From: Girardinichthys multiradiatus
Lineage: Eukaryota > Chordata > Actinopteri > Cyprinodontiformes > Goodeidae
Direction: 5' to 3'
Assembly: GCF_021462225.1 (NCBI RefSeq)
Contig: NC_061795.1
Coordinates: 2,929,001-2,993,000 of the forward strand
DNA: 64,000 bases
In this document: positions 38,601-44,700 of the stretch, in pieces
Layout: the number at the start of each line of letters is the position of its first letter
Numbering within the stretch: position 1 is the stretch's first letter
Position numbers and translations under genes: made by a program
Notes under the pieces: model-generated
The model's database searches: none
What the model was told of the DNA's origin: nothing
What the model saw: only the letters and a program-made list of their open reading frames with translations

Positions 38601-41600
38601 ATAAACAGATGGGACATGATTATATAAATTGTAACCAGTGATATTCAGGTTTGTGTGCTAAAAGTGACAAAAATAAACTATATAAACTGAGCTTTTTCTT
38701 TTAAAAATACATATTACCCATTTTAAGCTAGTTTAATAAAGGCAGGTTTATTGAAGCTAAATAGAAACTTGCAGCTCTGCTGTTTTTCCATATATGTAGG
38801 GATGTTTTTAAGTTGGCATTCTTGCGCTCATGAATCTTTTATCCCACAGACCTAGGCATAAAGCACTACAGATTAGGTTTGCTCAGTGTAAAGTGACTGC
38901 GATGGTTGACTGCTACAGCTGGAGAGGGGAAGCCACAGGGTCGGGCTGGGGACAGGGTCCCGTGAAATCTGTCCTGAGAGGAAGTGGGCAGAGAGAGGAA
39001 AAAAACAGTCCTTTCAGTGAAAAATGACTAGCCCTTATATCAAGACAAGTGAGGGCTCAGGAGCTGGAGTGACAAAGATGCTACTGACAGATTGACAGCA
39101 GATGACCACTTTAAACAAGCCCAGGAATTTAAGTGAAGGACAGCCTTGTCCCCTTTAACGAATCCAAATTGAATTGGGGTGATGATTTCAGAATGATATC
39201 CACGAGGTGCAGCGGCGTGCTAAGCAGACAGAGCTGTTGTTCCCTGCAGGAGCGCAGCTGGAAGAAAGAAAGCCTCTTTGTCCGAACCGATAAAAAAGCC
39301 CTTACAGAAACTGTCGAGGGTAAATTGAAATATGAATGTATGTGTAAGGAAATAGCATTTCTCTAAAAACCAATTACTTATTTCATAAACTTTGAAAAGG
39401 GCATGACTTGGACTTATTGTGTCAGTAAACATTCATATCAGGGTGAACCTAAGAGACATCAGGGAGATGATAAGAATGCAGCTTCTTTCATGTGAACGCT
39501 CAAGAAACACTAAACTGAAGTAAAGACGTTTTACTTACCAAATGTTTATGTGGCCTTTTCACTCTGTTGCTGCAAACAAAAATCTTAGTGAACTTGAAAA
39601 GGTTCACCTAGTTTGCTGGAGCGGTAAAGACTACATAAATACTCTGAAACCTTCTCAGTAGCTCGCTGCAATGTGATCCCCTCTGCTTGCGGGGACGGTA
39701 TCGTAAAAATGGGTTTTTGGGGCTCTCAACATATCTTCATTTTAAACAGAGGAAGCCATTTAGGTTGCAGCTTTGGTCTTGCTACATTCTGTCCCCCATT
39801 TTACACTCAAATGCTTAAAAAAAGATCTGAGTCATTGACATGAGGCACTGAGTCCGTTAAGTGTAGAATAATAATACTACTTATCTTCATCTGTGTTACA
39901 CTTACTGACCAATGGCATTTTGGATTCTGCCGTTCTTCTATCTGTTTTTCTTGAGAGCAACAACTAGTTTGTCCAAGCTGGAGTTTCTGTAGGCCAGCGT
40001 CAGAATGCTCCTGCAACTCAAATGTACATGCCAGAATAGCTAAGTAAATGCTTATGTAATATACAGTTTTATATTTTGTTTCTAAATAAATTCTTACACG
40101 TGTAAAGCTACTGTCTTCTGTGAACTGCTGCCCTTCTCCAGCTGACGATGTTTCATGCAGAGTAGTTTGCTTTACTGCGAGGGAATACTAGTATGTTTAC
40201 TCTGTTTTTATAAAACTCTTTGATAATTTGGTTGGCAAAATATTTCATTATCTTTGGCCAAAACCTACAGAAAAACGTCATAAACTTAATGTTTTGGTTT
40301 GAATGTTATAAATTTTAATGATAGCTGTTTCAGCTGTTATCTGCCAAACTCTCTCTCCTTTACTGTCTGGAGTACACAAAGCTGAGCACAGTGTACAGCA
40401 GGTCAAATGACAGACAGAAAAGGAGCCTCTGCCAATACAGTCTCTCTTTCACTTTTAGTTTTTTCACAGTTCTTGTATAGACCCAAGTTCGTCAGATTAA
40501 CAAAGTAATGTGCAATTAAAACAGGCCTTGTTTAAAATGGGCTCACTGGGGTGTAGCTGAACAAATTACATGCAGTAGATTTACAGCAGGTATCAAGGGT
40601 TAGGTGTTGTCACAGACACAGATGTGGATTATTAAAAAAATACCTAGACCCTGGACAGACAGTCCGTGGGACTGGATTGGGACATTAATATTTAAAATAA
40701 TTTGTTTGGTCAAACTGGTCATTTAATTTGTGTGCGTTTAATAGAAGACCAATTTATACGCGCCGGTTTGTTCAGTAAGCCAGTTCTGCATGGAGTGGAG
40801 ATGTGGGTTGTGGGCTGTAGTGTGGGCTGATCCGAACACCCCGAGTGGGATACTGTTTGATTGGCTTTATGGGGTTTCGGGCGGCAGGCCCCTTCCAAGC
40901 TAACTTTTAGGAACACCTACAGTAGGATTTGTTTCATTGAAACAATGTGTATTAATTGAAACCACATTTTTAGACATTATTTAATGCAATGAGAGTCTTT
41001 AACAAGTTATTCCCAGCCAGCCTTGCTGTTGCCAGGTCTCAGCTCAGACGAGTGGTATTCCTTTAAACTATTTTAAACAAGGTGTGAAGTCTTCGAACAC
41101 CAAGCTGACACAAACATACCAAAGAGGTTTTACTGGGTTTGACTTGTGAGCAGATGGATATTTCATTCCTTGCTTTTGGAGTTGGATCAATTCTTGCAAT
41201 GCATCCCTTTGAGGCCCCCCACCTAAGTATGACCCCAATTCCCCCCAAATGTTTGTCTCCCTGTGTGGGGAAACTGTGGAGACCTCGGGCCTGAGCTCTA
41301 CACGTGGAACACATCATACGCTGTAAGAATCTCTGCTTTGTTCTGTGTGTATGAAAAGCTTTGGGCTGAAATAGAACGGCCTCTGATACAGCTTTACAGA
41401 GCTTCTGCAGGACCAAGAACAAAAACACTGAATCTTACCTGCACACACTGGGGTGTCAGGTTCTCTAATGTTTTTTAAGCTTCTGTAAATTATAGAGTTC
41501 CCTTTAGTGACTTTTTGTTTTATTAATCATTCATTTTTAGGACTATTATTTTATTGATCACACCTCTTCACAAAGATGAGGAAATAAATTACAAAATGAC

Positions 41601-42021
41601 TCGTTACAAAAAAATGTTGGGTACCAAATAGTTATTTTCAAATACCTTTAAAATCAAATGTTTTTTTTTTACTTGTTTTTCTTGTGAAAAAGTTGATGCA
41701 TTCCTTTTCCACTTTTCCTCAGGTAAACGAGTCACATCTCCTGTGTTAAAAAAGGAGGGCATCTCTTTCCGGGACAACCCCGTCCAGCTAAGTAGTGGCT
41801 GGGGGGGAGGCAAGAAGAGGGAAAGACTGCCCAGGTAAATGGCATAAAATATCCCTTTCTCCCTCACATTTTTAAATGTATTTAATGCTCTAAGATTGAC
41901 AGATGTTGAGATTTTAGATGATGTCATTTTACATTAGAATAAATTGGTAGAAAATGGCCTGTTCATTCAGATTCTGCTGTTATAAAATAGTTTTTTATTC
42001 CCTAACTCAAACAGAAAGTAA
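8313..42021 (+). CDS. lrriq1: leucine-rich repeat and IQ motif-containing protein 1, 3' half (12 exons)
   Basis: Exons: 8313-8762, 10275-10458, 11946-12071, 14354-14443, 15926-16011, 18903-18991, 20420-20518, 35633-35747, 36952-37018, 37203-37320, 41723-41834, 42015-42021(stop). All introns are GT-AG. Phases match at every junction and the joined frame is 513 codons plus TAA after an initial partial codon. The product has two IQ motifs (LQRMWRAYRQKR; VIQ+AFWRGCALRRR), an acidic TFEEVDVEEFVVDE segment, a basic KRAQKMKATKRKQKK segment, and a C-terminal SFRDNPVQL...GWGGGKK block that I recognise from vertebrate LRRIQ1. IQ motifs normally bind calmodulin or light chains; the protein itself is poorly characterised. 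The position just upstream of alx1 fits the conserved LRRIQ1-ALX1 order. The LRR exons and start codon are not in view. Identity is confident; single exon edges are by-eye calls. Confidence 0.9.
8810..10130 (-). repeat. Tc1/mariner relic split by a hAT MITE
   Basis: At about 9010-9118 and 9495-9780 there is a minus-strand decayed Tc1 transposase region. The + strand reads ccaaaccatgacacgtcc, the reverse complement of the glycine-rich catalytic block, and then a phrase near 9520-9570 typical of the same Tc1 family. The two parts are continuous once the 376-bp hAT-like insert (9119-9494) is removed. No frame is open. Outer edges are uncertain. Confidence 0.55.
9119..9494. mobile_element. hAT-type MITE (non-autonomous)
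   Basis: Ends are TAGGGCTGCAAC on the left and GTTTCAACCCCA on the right, whose complement TGGGGTTGAAAC pairs imperfectly with the left end. Inner flanks are rich in ATTAATCGAT-like motifs, as in common fish hAT MITEs. It is flanked by an 8-bp near-duplication (GTGCCCTC at 9111-9118, GTGCTCTC at 9495-9502), the size hAT elements make. There is no coding capacity. It lies inside an older Tc1 relic. Confidence 0.75.
10275..10458 (+). CDS. lrriq1: lrriq1 exon b, first IQ motif
   Basis: Acceptor GTGAGCAG|C, donor ATACAG|GTAAAA. It encodes TAATMLQRMWRAYRQKRGHV, a clear IQ motif (Leu in place of Ile at the first position), and ends with AATVIQ, the first half of a second IQ motif that is completed in the next exon. 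An alternative acceptor five bases downstream (CACAG) would break the phase with exon a, so 10275 is preferred. Confidence 0.85.
10459..11945. other. lrriq1 intron with Tc1 relic and simple repeats
   Basis: About 10595-11170 is a decayed Tc1-type element (cattttgtcacgttacaac edge on the left; middle block encoding a degraded minus-strand transposase, AANFILWEGFSSSGTGKLI). A GT microsatellite lies at about 11574-11603 and a 22-base C run at 11705-11726. Nothing else is recognised. Confidence 0.55.
11705..11726 (+). repeat. homopolymer C run (22 bases)
   Basis: An uninterrupted C tract in an lrriq1 intron. The exact length in an assembly is error-prone. Confidence 0.95.
11946..12071 (+). CDS. 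lrriq1: lrriq1 exon c, second IQ motif
   Basis: 42 codons in phase 0. The start AFWRGCALRRRL joins the preceding exon's VIQ to give a second IQ motif (IQAFWRGCALRR). The end is acidic, TFEEVDVEEFVVDE. Acceptor CCTCTAG|G; donor GATGAG|GTATGC. This is one of the most family-diagnostic exons. Confidence 0.92.
12072..14353. other. lrriq1 intron with two Tc1 relics
   Basis: About 12430-13370 is a minus-strand Tc1 relic. Frame 13192-12944 retains ICRVNSYRPSHVILPSDTVH and a basic C-terminal tail like the Tc1 DNA-binding linker. About 13400-14140 reads like a second relic on the + strand (a degraded block near 13960 resembles the sequence encoding SPDLNPIEN). Neither has an intact frame. Confidence 0.5.
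14354..14443 (+). CDS. lrriq1: lrriq1 exon d
   Basis: 30 codons, phase 0 to 0: QALEEHWTMTFFKDSPPMHY to LSPK. Acceptor CTCAAAG|C, donor CCAAAG|GTAAAG. It is short, but the frame is open and continues from exon c into exon e. Confidence 0.8.
14444..15925. other. lrriq1 intron with GT repeat and unclassified GC-rich repeat
   Basis: A GT microsatellite lies at 15492-15511. A GC-rich block at about 15541-15840, unlike the AT-rich surroundings, looks like an interspersed repeat and has overlapping spurious ORFs on both strands. I do not recognise its family. Confidence 0.45.
15926..16011 (+). CDS. lrriq1: lrriq1 exon e
   Basis: Acceptor CTCCCAG|G, donor AGCAG|GTAAGG. It encodes VLLQPKQAWLAEEQGDYVST and nine more residues, and ends in phase 2, matched by exon f. 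Confidence 0.82.
16012..18902. other. lrriq1 intron with tandem Tc1-type ends
   Basis: Apart from the repeat at 16830-17622, the intron is AT-rich with no recognised content. 18020-18100 resembles the end of another Tc1-type relic (aagtacacccctcccttaag). Confidence 0.4.
16830..17622. repeat. two copies of a Tc1-type MITE-like element in tandem
   Basis: A left end (tacactgccagtcaaacgtt, then ttagaaccactttctcattt) at 16830 recurs almost identically at about 17091 (tacactaccggtcaaaagtt). A single right end (aaacgtttgacccacagtgta) is at about 17602-17622. Both copies share the following block (gattctcactgaaggc). There is no transposase frame. The first copy is therefore cut short by, or carries, the second. 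Confidence 0.65.
18903..18991 (+). CDS. lrriq1: lrriq1 exon f
   Basis: Acceptor TGTTTGCAG|G, donor CATGGAA|GTGAGT. It encodes GFNDSRTALLMLKRAQKMKA followed by TKRKQKKHG, a strongly basic helix. Phase 2 in, phase 1 out. Confidence 0.88.
19025..19680 (+). repeat. Tc1/mariner relic
   Basis: The left end reads acagtgccttgaaaaaatac (19030). A degraded + strand block near 19640 (cagacctaaatccaattgag) corresponds to the codons around the third catalytic residue (PDLNPIE-like). Several stops and frameshifts break it. It is the same terminal-repeat family as the relics near 886 and 59430. Confidence 0.6.
20420..20518 (+). CDS. lrriq1: lrriq1 exon g
   Basis: Acceptor CCTCTTAG|A, donor TTAAAAG|GTAGGA. 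With the preceding base it reads NPSVHAAFRDCNYQISPVEA and 14 more residues, ending KG. Phase 1 in, phase 1 out. The acceptor 18 bases further in (CACGCAG) would also be in frame but would shorten the conserved start. Confidence 0.78.
20519..21344. other. start of the 15.1 kb lrriq1 intron, nothing recognised
   Basis: AT-rich intron sequence without a recognised repeat, exon or RNA gene. Confidence 0.4.
21345..22445 (-). mobile_element. non-LTR retrotransposon with its central part deleted
   Basis: On the minus strand, 22419-21676 carries the 5' part of a LINE ORF with an APE-endonuclease stretch (VGMLVAPQLSCLV, DRSLTVVSAYGPS). 21645-21345 carries the 3' end (RTRWRNHVSWLAWEHLG, LEEVSGEREVWVSLLSLLPL). 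The reverse transcriptase that should lie between them is absent, and frames are broken. The family (a common fish LINE) is recognised by phrase only. Confidence 0.65.
22446..24790. other. intron DNA with a long C run
   Basis: There is no exon or assignable repeat. A 26-base C run lies at 23551-23576 inside a GC-rich patch (23470-23700) that generates spurious proline- or glycine-rich ORFs. Confidence 0.4.
23551..23576 (+). repeat. homopolymer C run (26 bases)
   Basis: An uninterrupted C tract followed by more C-rich sequence. The length is uncertain in any assembly. Confidence 0.95.
24791..25080 (-). repeat. Tc1-type element end, relic
   Basis: The block from ttgccttggaaaatg through catgttacaaccacagacct matches the outer and sub-terminal sequence shared by the relics at 10620, 53030 and 58760. 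No coding remains. Confidence 0.5.
25255..25460 (-). repeat. non-LTR retrotransposon 3' fragment
   Basis: attaatcccaaagtgaaatt near the left edge, followed by ctctgactgaagacactctg (about 25420), is a combination I recognise from the 3' region of fish LINEs. This is a fragment only, with no usable frame. Family uncertain. Confidence 0.45.
25461..26510. other. intron DNA; LTR-like patch near the end
   Basis: Mostly AT-rich with nothing recognised. About 26350-26500 (tgtcaggatctgcacctgct ... ttgctggattcttctgttgt) resembles the reverse complement of the LTR-like patch at 33293-33720. Confidence 0.35.
26513..26777 (-). repeat. tRNA-derived SINE
   Basis: Read on the minus strand, the element starts with a tRNA-like head (GGCAACTGTGGCTCAGTCGG). 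Its A-box-like region is TGGCTCAGTCGG and its B-box-like region GGGTTTGATTCC. The body ends in a conserved block (AAAGCGCTTTGAGTGGTCTG) followed by a short tail. It is a very common fish repeat type. The internal promoter would be transcribed by RNA polymerase III in an active copy. It is not a tRNA gene, because the 3' half does not fold as one. Confidence 0.75.
26880..27366 (+). repeat. GC-rich retroelement-like remnant
   Basis: The + strand frames encode proline-rich phrases with a repeated pattern (VPEPVSLRLKASEPAPH, APEPASCCPRGPVPAF). The GC content contrasts with neighbouring intron. It may be a piece of a non-autonomous retroelement joined to the SINE. Family not recognised. Confidence 0.3.
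27368..28608 (-). mobile_element. L2 LINE 3' end, minus-strand arm of a head-to-head pair
   Basis: It starts with the outward-facing 3' tail (tttatttatatagcgcc at 27389-27405). It continues through the same 3'-UTR sequence as the copy at 2172-6400 (cctcctggatgagcatgtag block at about 27585) and ends within the last codons of the RT ORF (28592-28608, encoding DKAY-like on the minus strand). A second tail copy sits inside (about 28285-28340), followed by a 3'-UTR module that in the first L2 copy lies next to the tail. The arm is therefore rearranged or a composite of two insertions. Confidence 0.7.
28981..30248 (+). mobile_element. Tc1/mariner element, DD36E-type, 1268 bp
   Basis: It is bounded by perfect 31-bp inverted repeats (28981-29011 and 30218-30248; outer bases CAGGGGTTGGACAATGAAAC) and flanked by TA on both sides (28979-28980, 30249-30250). 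It is inserted in the + strand L2 copy. A second, deleted copy lies at 56369-57463. The perfect terminal repeats suggest a fairly recent insertion, although its transposase is already broken. Confidence 0.92.
29169..30190 (+). pseudogene. Tc1-like transposase of the 28981-30248 element, broken
   Basis: The longest open part (29381-30097, 238 codons) covers the second DNA-binding helix-turn-helix (TTAAQIMAEL, STRTVRQEL) and the catalytic domain: first Asp in LFSDESTF, glycine-rich GGGSVMVWAA, second Asp in YQDDNAPIH, Glu in NIIEPLW. I count 36 residues between the second Asp and the Glu (DD36E pattern; such Tc1 families have been described, one named Incomer). Damage: an early stop (codon TAA where Gln is expected, near 29192), a one-base insertion near 29392 relative to the copy at 57075, and a late TAG (30095-30097) before about 30 more codons that still read as transposase. 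Confidence 0.85.
30920..32487 (-). mobile_element. Tc1/mariner element with 200-bp IR/DR ends
   Basis: 1568 bp flanked by TA (30918-30919, 32488-32489). The ends are about 200-bp inverted repeats (30920-31119 and 32288-32487). Each holds two copies of a short direct repeat containing ATTAGCATAT, one outer (about 30932-30946) and one inner (about 31105-31119), mirrored on the right. This is the IR/DR layout known from Sleeping Beauty-like elements. It inserted into the L2 3' UTR. Confidence 0.93.
31197..32159 (-). pseudogene. DD34E Tc1 transposase with a single in-frame stop
   Basis: From ATG at 32159 the frame runs through a paired-like DNA-binding region (MGKTADLTAVQKATI, GCSQSAVSRHLSG), a basic linker and the catalytic domain (LFSDESKF; FQHDLAPAHSAK; NPIENLW). 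34 residues separate the second Asp and the Glu. The frame is open for 236 codons, then TAG at 31449-31451 where Tc1 relatives have Trp, and continues in the same frame to a natural end at 31197 (TAA just after the last codons). No frameshift is visible. Only this nonsense codon clearly breaks a frame of about 320 codons, close to the family's usual 340. Confidence 0.88.
33090..35632. other. intron DNA; LTR-like patch at 33293-33720
   Basis: 33293 begins TGTCATGATTTGGC, like one end of the solo LTR at 4019. The stretch to about 33720 has, on the minus strand, a TATA-like tatttaagc block, suggesting an old LTR. No target duplication was found. The rest (33720-35632) shows no recognised repeat or exon. 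Confidence 0.35.
35633..35747 (+). CDS. lrriq1: lrriq1 exon h
   Basis: Acceptor TGTGTGCAG|T, donor AGAGAG|GTGAGG. It encodes GEAQFGLQPAEQMDQMRWQQ, then AQQELQTQVALPDWHSE: a Gln-rich, probably helical segment. Phase 1 in, phase 2 out. The exon follows the 15.1 kb intron. Confidence 0.85.
35748..36951. other. lrriq1 intron mostly filled by an inverted-repeat element
   Basis: Outside the element at 36008-36883 only short intron flanks remain. Confidence 0.5.
36008..36883. mobile_element. candidate non-autonomous DNA transposon (MITE-like), family unknown
   Basis: The left end AGCCCCTAATCCACACAGAC and the right end (complement AGCCCCTACTGCAAACAGAC) match at 28 of 35 positions, with the outer eight bases identical. 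The 876-bp interior has no ORF and is dotted with AAGAAT-type motifs. Flanks are TAC on the left and ATA on the right, so the target duplication is unclear (possibly TA, 2-3 bp). I do not recognise the family. Confidence 0.6.
36952..37018 (+). CDS. lrriq1: lrriq1 exon i
   Basis: Acceptor CTTTTCAG|C, donor CTTGTG|GTGAGT. It encodes LRGHFLPEIKSSILSRGRVQ, then LV. The HFLPE...GRVQLV pattern is family-like. Phase 2 in, phase 0 out. Confidence 0.88.
37203..37320 (+). CDS. lrriq1: lrriq1 exon j
   Basis: Acceptor TGTTTGCAG|G, donor CATACAA|GTTAGT. 39 codons, polar and serine/threonine-rich (ADLAYADPPSTTGLSSNNSL start). Phase 0 in, phase 1 out. Confidence 0.82.
37321..41722. other. lrriq1 intron, nothing recognised
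   Basis: 4.4 kb of AT-rich intron. Small ORFs (for example at 39133-39366 and 41063-41428) have no family resemblance and are not needed for phase, because exon j joins exon k directly in frame. Confidence 0.5.
41723..41834 (+). CDS. lrriq1: lrriq1 exon k, conserved C-terminal block
   Basis: Acceptor TTCCTCAG|G, donor CTGCCCAG|GTAAAT. It encodes EGISFRDNPVQLSSGWGGGK with a basic tail KKRERLP. This block is the clearest C-terminal signature of LRRIQ1 and supports the assignment. Confidence 0.93.
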
Positions 42022-42365
42022 TGGGGCCTCTTAAAAATTAAGACGGACAGGACCTGAAGCAGCCCAAATATCTTGAGGCATTTCCAGAACTATCAGTGCC
42101 TGGACTCAATGGCAGCCAACTCGCATCAAAACACATGGAGGAAAGCCAGAAAACTTGGGGAAATTACTCGCTTCACATGCAGATGATGGCAGGAAATAGG
42201 AACCAGGATCTTCAGTACCTGTGGGTTTATGCATTTCAGAATGCTGGATTATTATTATTTTGTAGTTCCCGTGATGTTTTATAAATACAGACTGCAGAAG
42301 AGAAGAAAGCTTTTCCCTTTAGTCTCTGAAGAATTTACTTTAATAAAACTATCTCTGTGTTTTAT
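42015..42365 (+). CDS. lrriq1: lrriq1 last exon: two codons, stop, 3' UTR
   Basis: After acceptor CAAACAG|A only the last base of an Arg codon, one Lys codon and TAA (42019-42021) are coding. The rest is 3' UTR. The end coordinate is a guess, about 18 bases after the poly(A) signal. If the acceptor is wrong, reading through the exon k donor also stops within a few codons. Confidence 0.7.
42342..42347 (+). terminator. lrriq1: poly(A) signal of lrriq1
   Basis: A canonical AATAAA about 320 bases after the stop codon, followed by a T/GT-rich stretch (ctctgtgttttatttgg) that fits the downstream element. Confidence 0.7.
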
Positions 42366-43920
42366 TTGGACATGAATTTTGGTGGATCATAATCAGTCTG
42401 TGTGTGTGTGTTTGTTCCAAACGCATGCTGCCCTGCTGTAGGCGGCTCACCTTAGGCGTTCAGGTTCCTCGCCGACCCGCTGTCTGAAAATCATAAGTTA
42501 ATGCACGTCAAAACAAATAGTGAGCTCTTCAGAGTGGCTCCCTGGCAGGAAATGCGTGCTTGTCTGCTTATTTTCCTTCTATCTTTCACTTACTCGCGTC
42601 TGCAGGGTGGGTGTTGACTGTGAGCTGGAGGGGATTTTCATCTCGGAGGACGGCGCACGTCAAAGATGTGGTGGTCCTGTTTTGAAACATAAGAGCTATG
42701 TCTTTTATCTGGGGGAGAATGGAATTGAAGTCCTGAGCTGTCTTCACATGTTGTTGTACTGGTTTTGGATATATTTCTACAAAACATAGCAGATTAGTGA
42801 AAGAAGAGAGCAGATATAAAATTAGTTTATGTTAACATCATGTCTCAAACATTTTGTTTTGCGCCAGCTCAGAATTACTATGGTTTTTGCTGTTTCTGTC
42901 TGTGATTTCTCCTCCCAGAATTATATCCTGAGTCCATCATCCACCACAAAACGTAACCCTGACCTGTTGACTCAAAGTTACACCTCTAAATGCATAAATA
43001 CCCCTCAGTGTGATCTCAAGCTGAGTTGCAAATTAGTGTTTTCTTTAATTTTCCTCTCCCAAAGAATTTCTAGCGATGCCGTATAGTTCTGGGAACTGCA
43101 ATGTTTTTATTTGAAACCTGTGTTTTATCCTTGTATGCTAATACGTTTTAATACGAATCTGTTTTTGATGAACCAAGGCAGAAATTCTTAGAAACAACCC
43201 TGAAATAAATCTTTTGACTTTCAAAACAACTTGCTAATTTATGTACTTACAGATGTTAAAGTAATTCTGTTCACGTCTATTTTATGTAATCACACTGTTG
43301 GTGAATGACAAGTATATTGTGTTGAGAAATAGACAACTCTATGTACATACAGAATTACACATGACATAAGAATATATAATTTCAGTATTAAGGATGGTTT
43401 CATTATTAGGGATAGATATAAAACCTTTTCATGCAGCATATTTTCTTTACATTTTATTATTGCAGATTTATTTAGTTTTAGAATAACAAGGAAAGCTTTA
43501 AAAAGGTAAGACTCTTATTGATGCAAAAAGTAACTCACTTGGAGGTGTTCTTATTATTTTTGGCTCTTGACATCAGAATCTGGTCCTTTATCAAAAGAAT
43601 AAAAAATTGGACATTGAGGGGAATATGCAACTCTGGAAATATTAACCTACAATGAAAGTCTCATCAGCAGATGTTCCATGCATTTAACGTATCTCTAAAG
43701 AGTAACAAAAAAAAAAAAACATATTTACACATACATAAAATGCATTAACATGAGTGTATGCTCCTTACTGCCTAGAATTTTCTGCTGCTCAGAAAATTAA
43801 CATAAATGCACCAGATCTTTGCTGAGGAATGTTTTAGAGTGAAGAGATTTACAGCATCCTCCACATTTATTGGCTAAAGTAAGAGTAATAAACCTTACAA
43901 GTAATTCATTTTAATGTTTT
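42366..43920. other. intergenic DNA between lrriq1 and alx1, first part
   Basis: No gene, RNA or clear repeat. ORFs at 42520-42789 and 42829-43086 have no recognisable family. Confidence 0.45.
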
Positions 43921-43924
43921 ATCC

Positions 43925-44700
43925 TACTTTTAATTTCAGCGCATTCATTCAGTGGTGTTTTATTTGAAATCGTTCATAGAAACACCATCGGCACTCCTGC
44001 TAATGCTTTGTAAACCCCCCTGTCGCCAATAGAAGAGCACTGAGCACCCTAATAATATTTTCCAAGGTTGGAGCATATGCCCGCTCCAATTCAGCTCATA
44101 CCACAGGTTTTCTAAAGGATTTAGTCTTGGGGACTTAGATTGAAGAAGGGGGACTTTTCCTTTTTTAGGCCATGATTCTGATGACAGATGTAAACATGAC
44201 CGATTTAAGGTTTCTGGTATTTCAAAAGTCATGGTGGTGACAAGGTTCCCAGGGCCTTTGGAAGAGAAAATGGCCCACAGCACCACATAACCTCCACCAT
44301 GCTTAACCATGGGAGTGTGTTTCATTTCCATATATTCATCCAATTGTTTCACGTTAGGCCCAGCTTTACTGTCTCCAAGATGCAGCTGCTAGAAGAGTTT
44401 TCTTACAGTCAAACTTTCTCTTGCCTGCCTTACCATCCTCCTCTGGGTGCAGGATGGAAAATATATTGGTCCTCATTTAGCCTCGTCTGTCACAATTCCA
44501 GGTGTTTTAAACGTCTGAGTTGTTCCCCTGACTGTCGATGGGAGCAGGTTTAGTCAAGTATTCATTTTCGTCAGCCTTTTCCTGACTTACGTGGATCAAC
44601 ACACATCTGCCTTACCTGAATGCTGTGTGTCCTTGTCTTTCCTATTTTGAATAGTGGCGAAGAAAATTAAGTTTCTAAGTCAATGGATACACAAAGGGAA
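43925..44700 (-). repeat. old Tc1/mariner relic
   Basis: The minus-strand frame 44352-43960 retains KHGGGYVVLWAIFSSKGPGN (the glycine-rich catalytic block) and SPRLNPLENLWYELN (the region of the third catalytic residue). The segment between them is shortened, with many substitutions. Its ends are not clear. Confidence 0.7.

Noticed and set aside
39133..39366. Small ORF (77 codons) as a missed lrriq1 exon
   Set aside because: Exon j joins exon k in frame without it, and no LRRIQ1-like sequence is recognisable.
42520..42789. 89-codon ORF just after lrriq1 as an alternative 3' exon
   Set aside because: No acceptor in the right phase with family-like sequence, and it lies beyond a good poly(A) signal.
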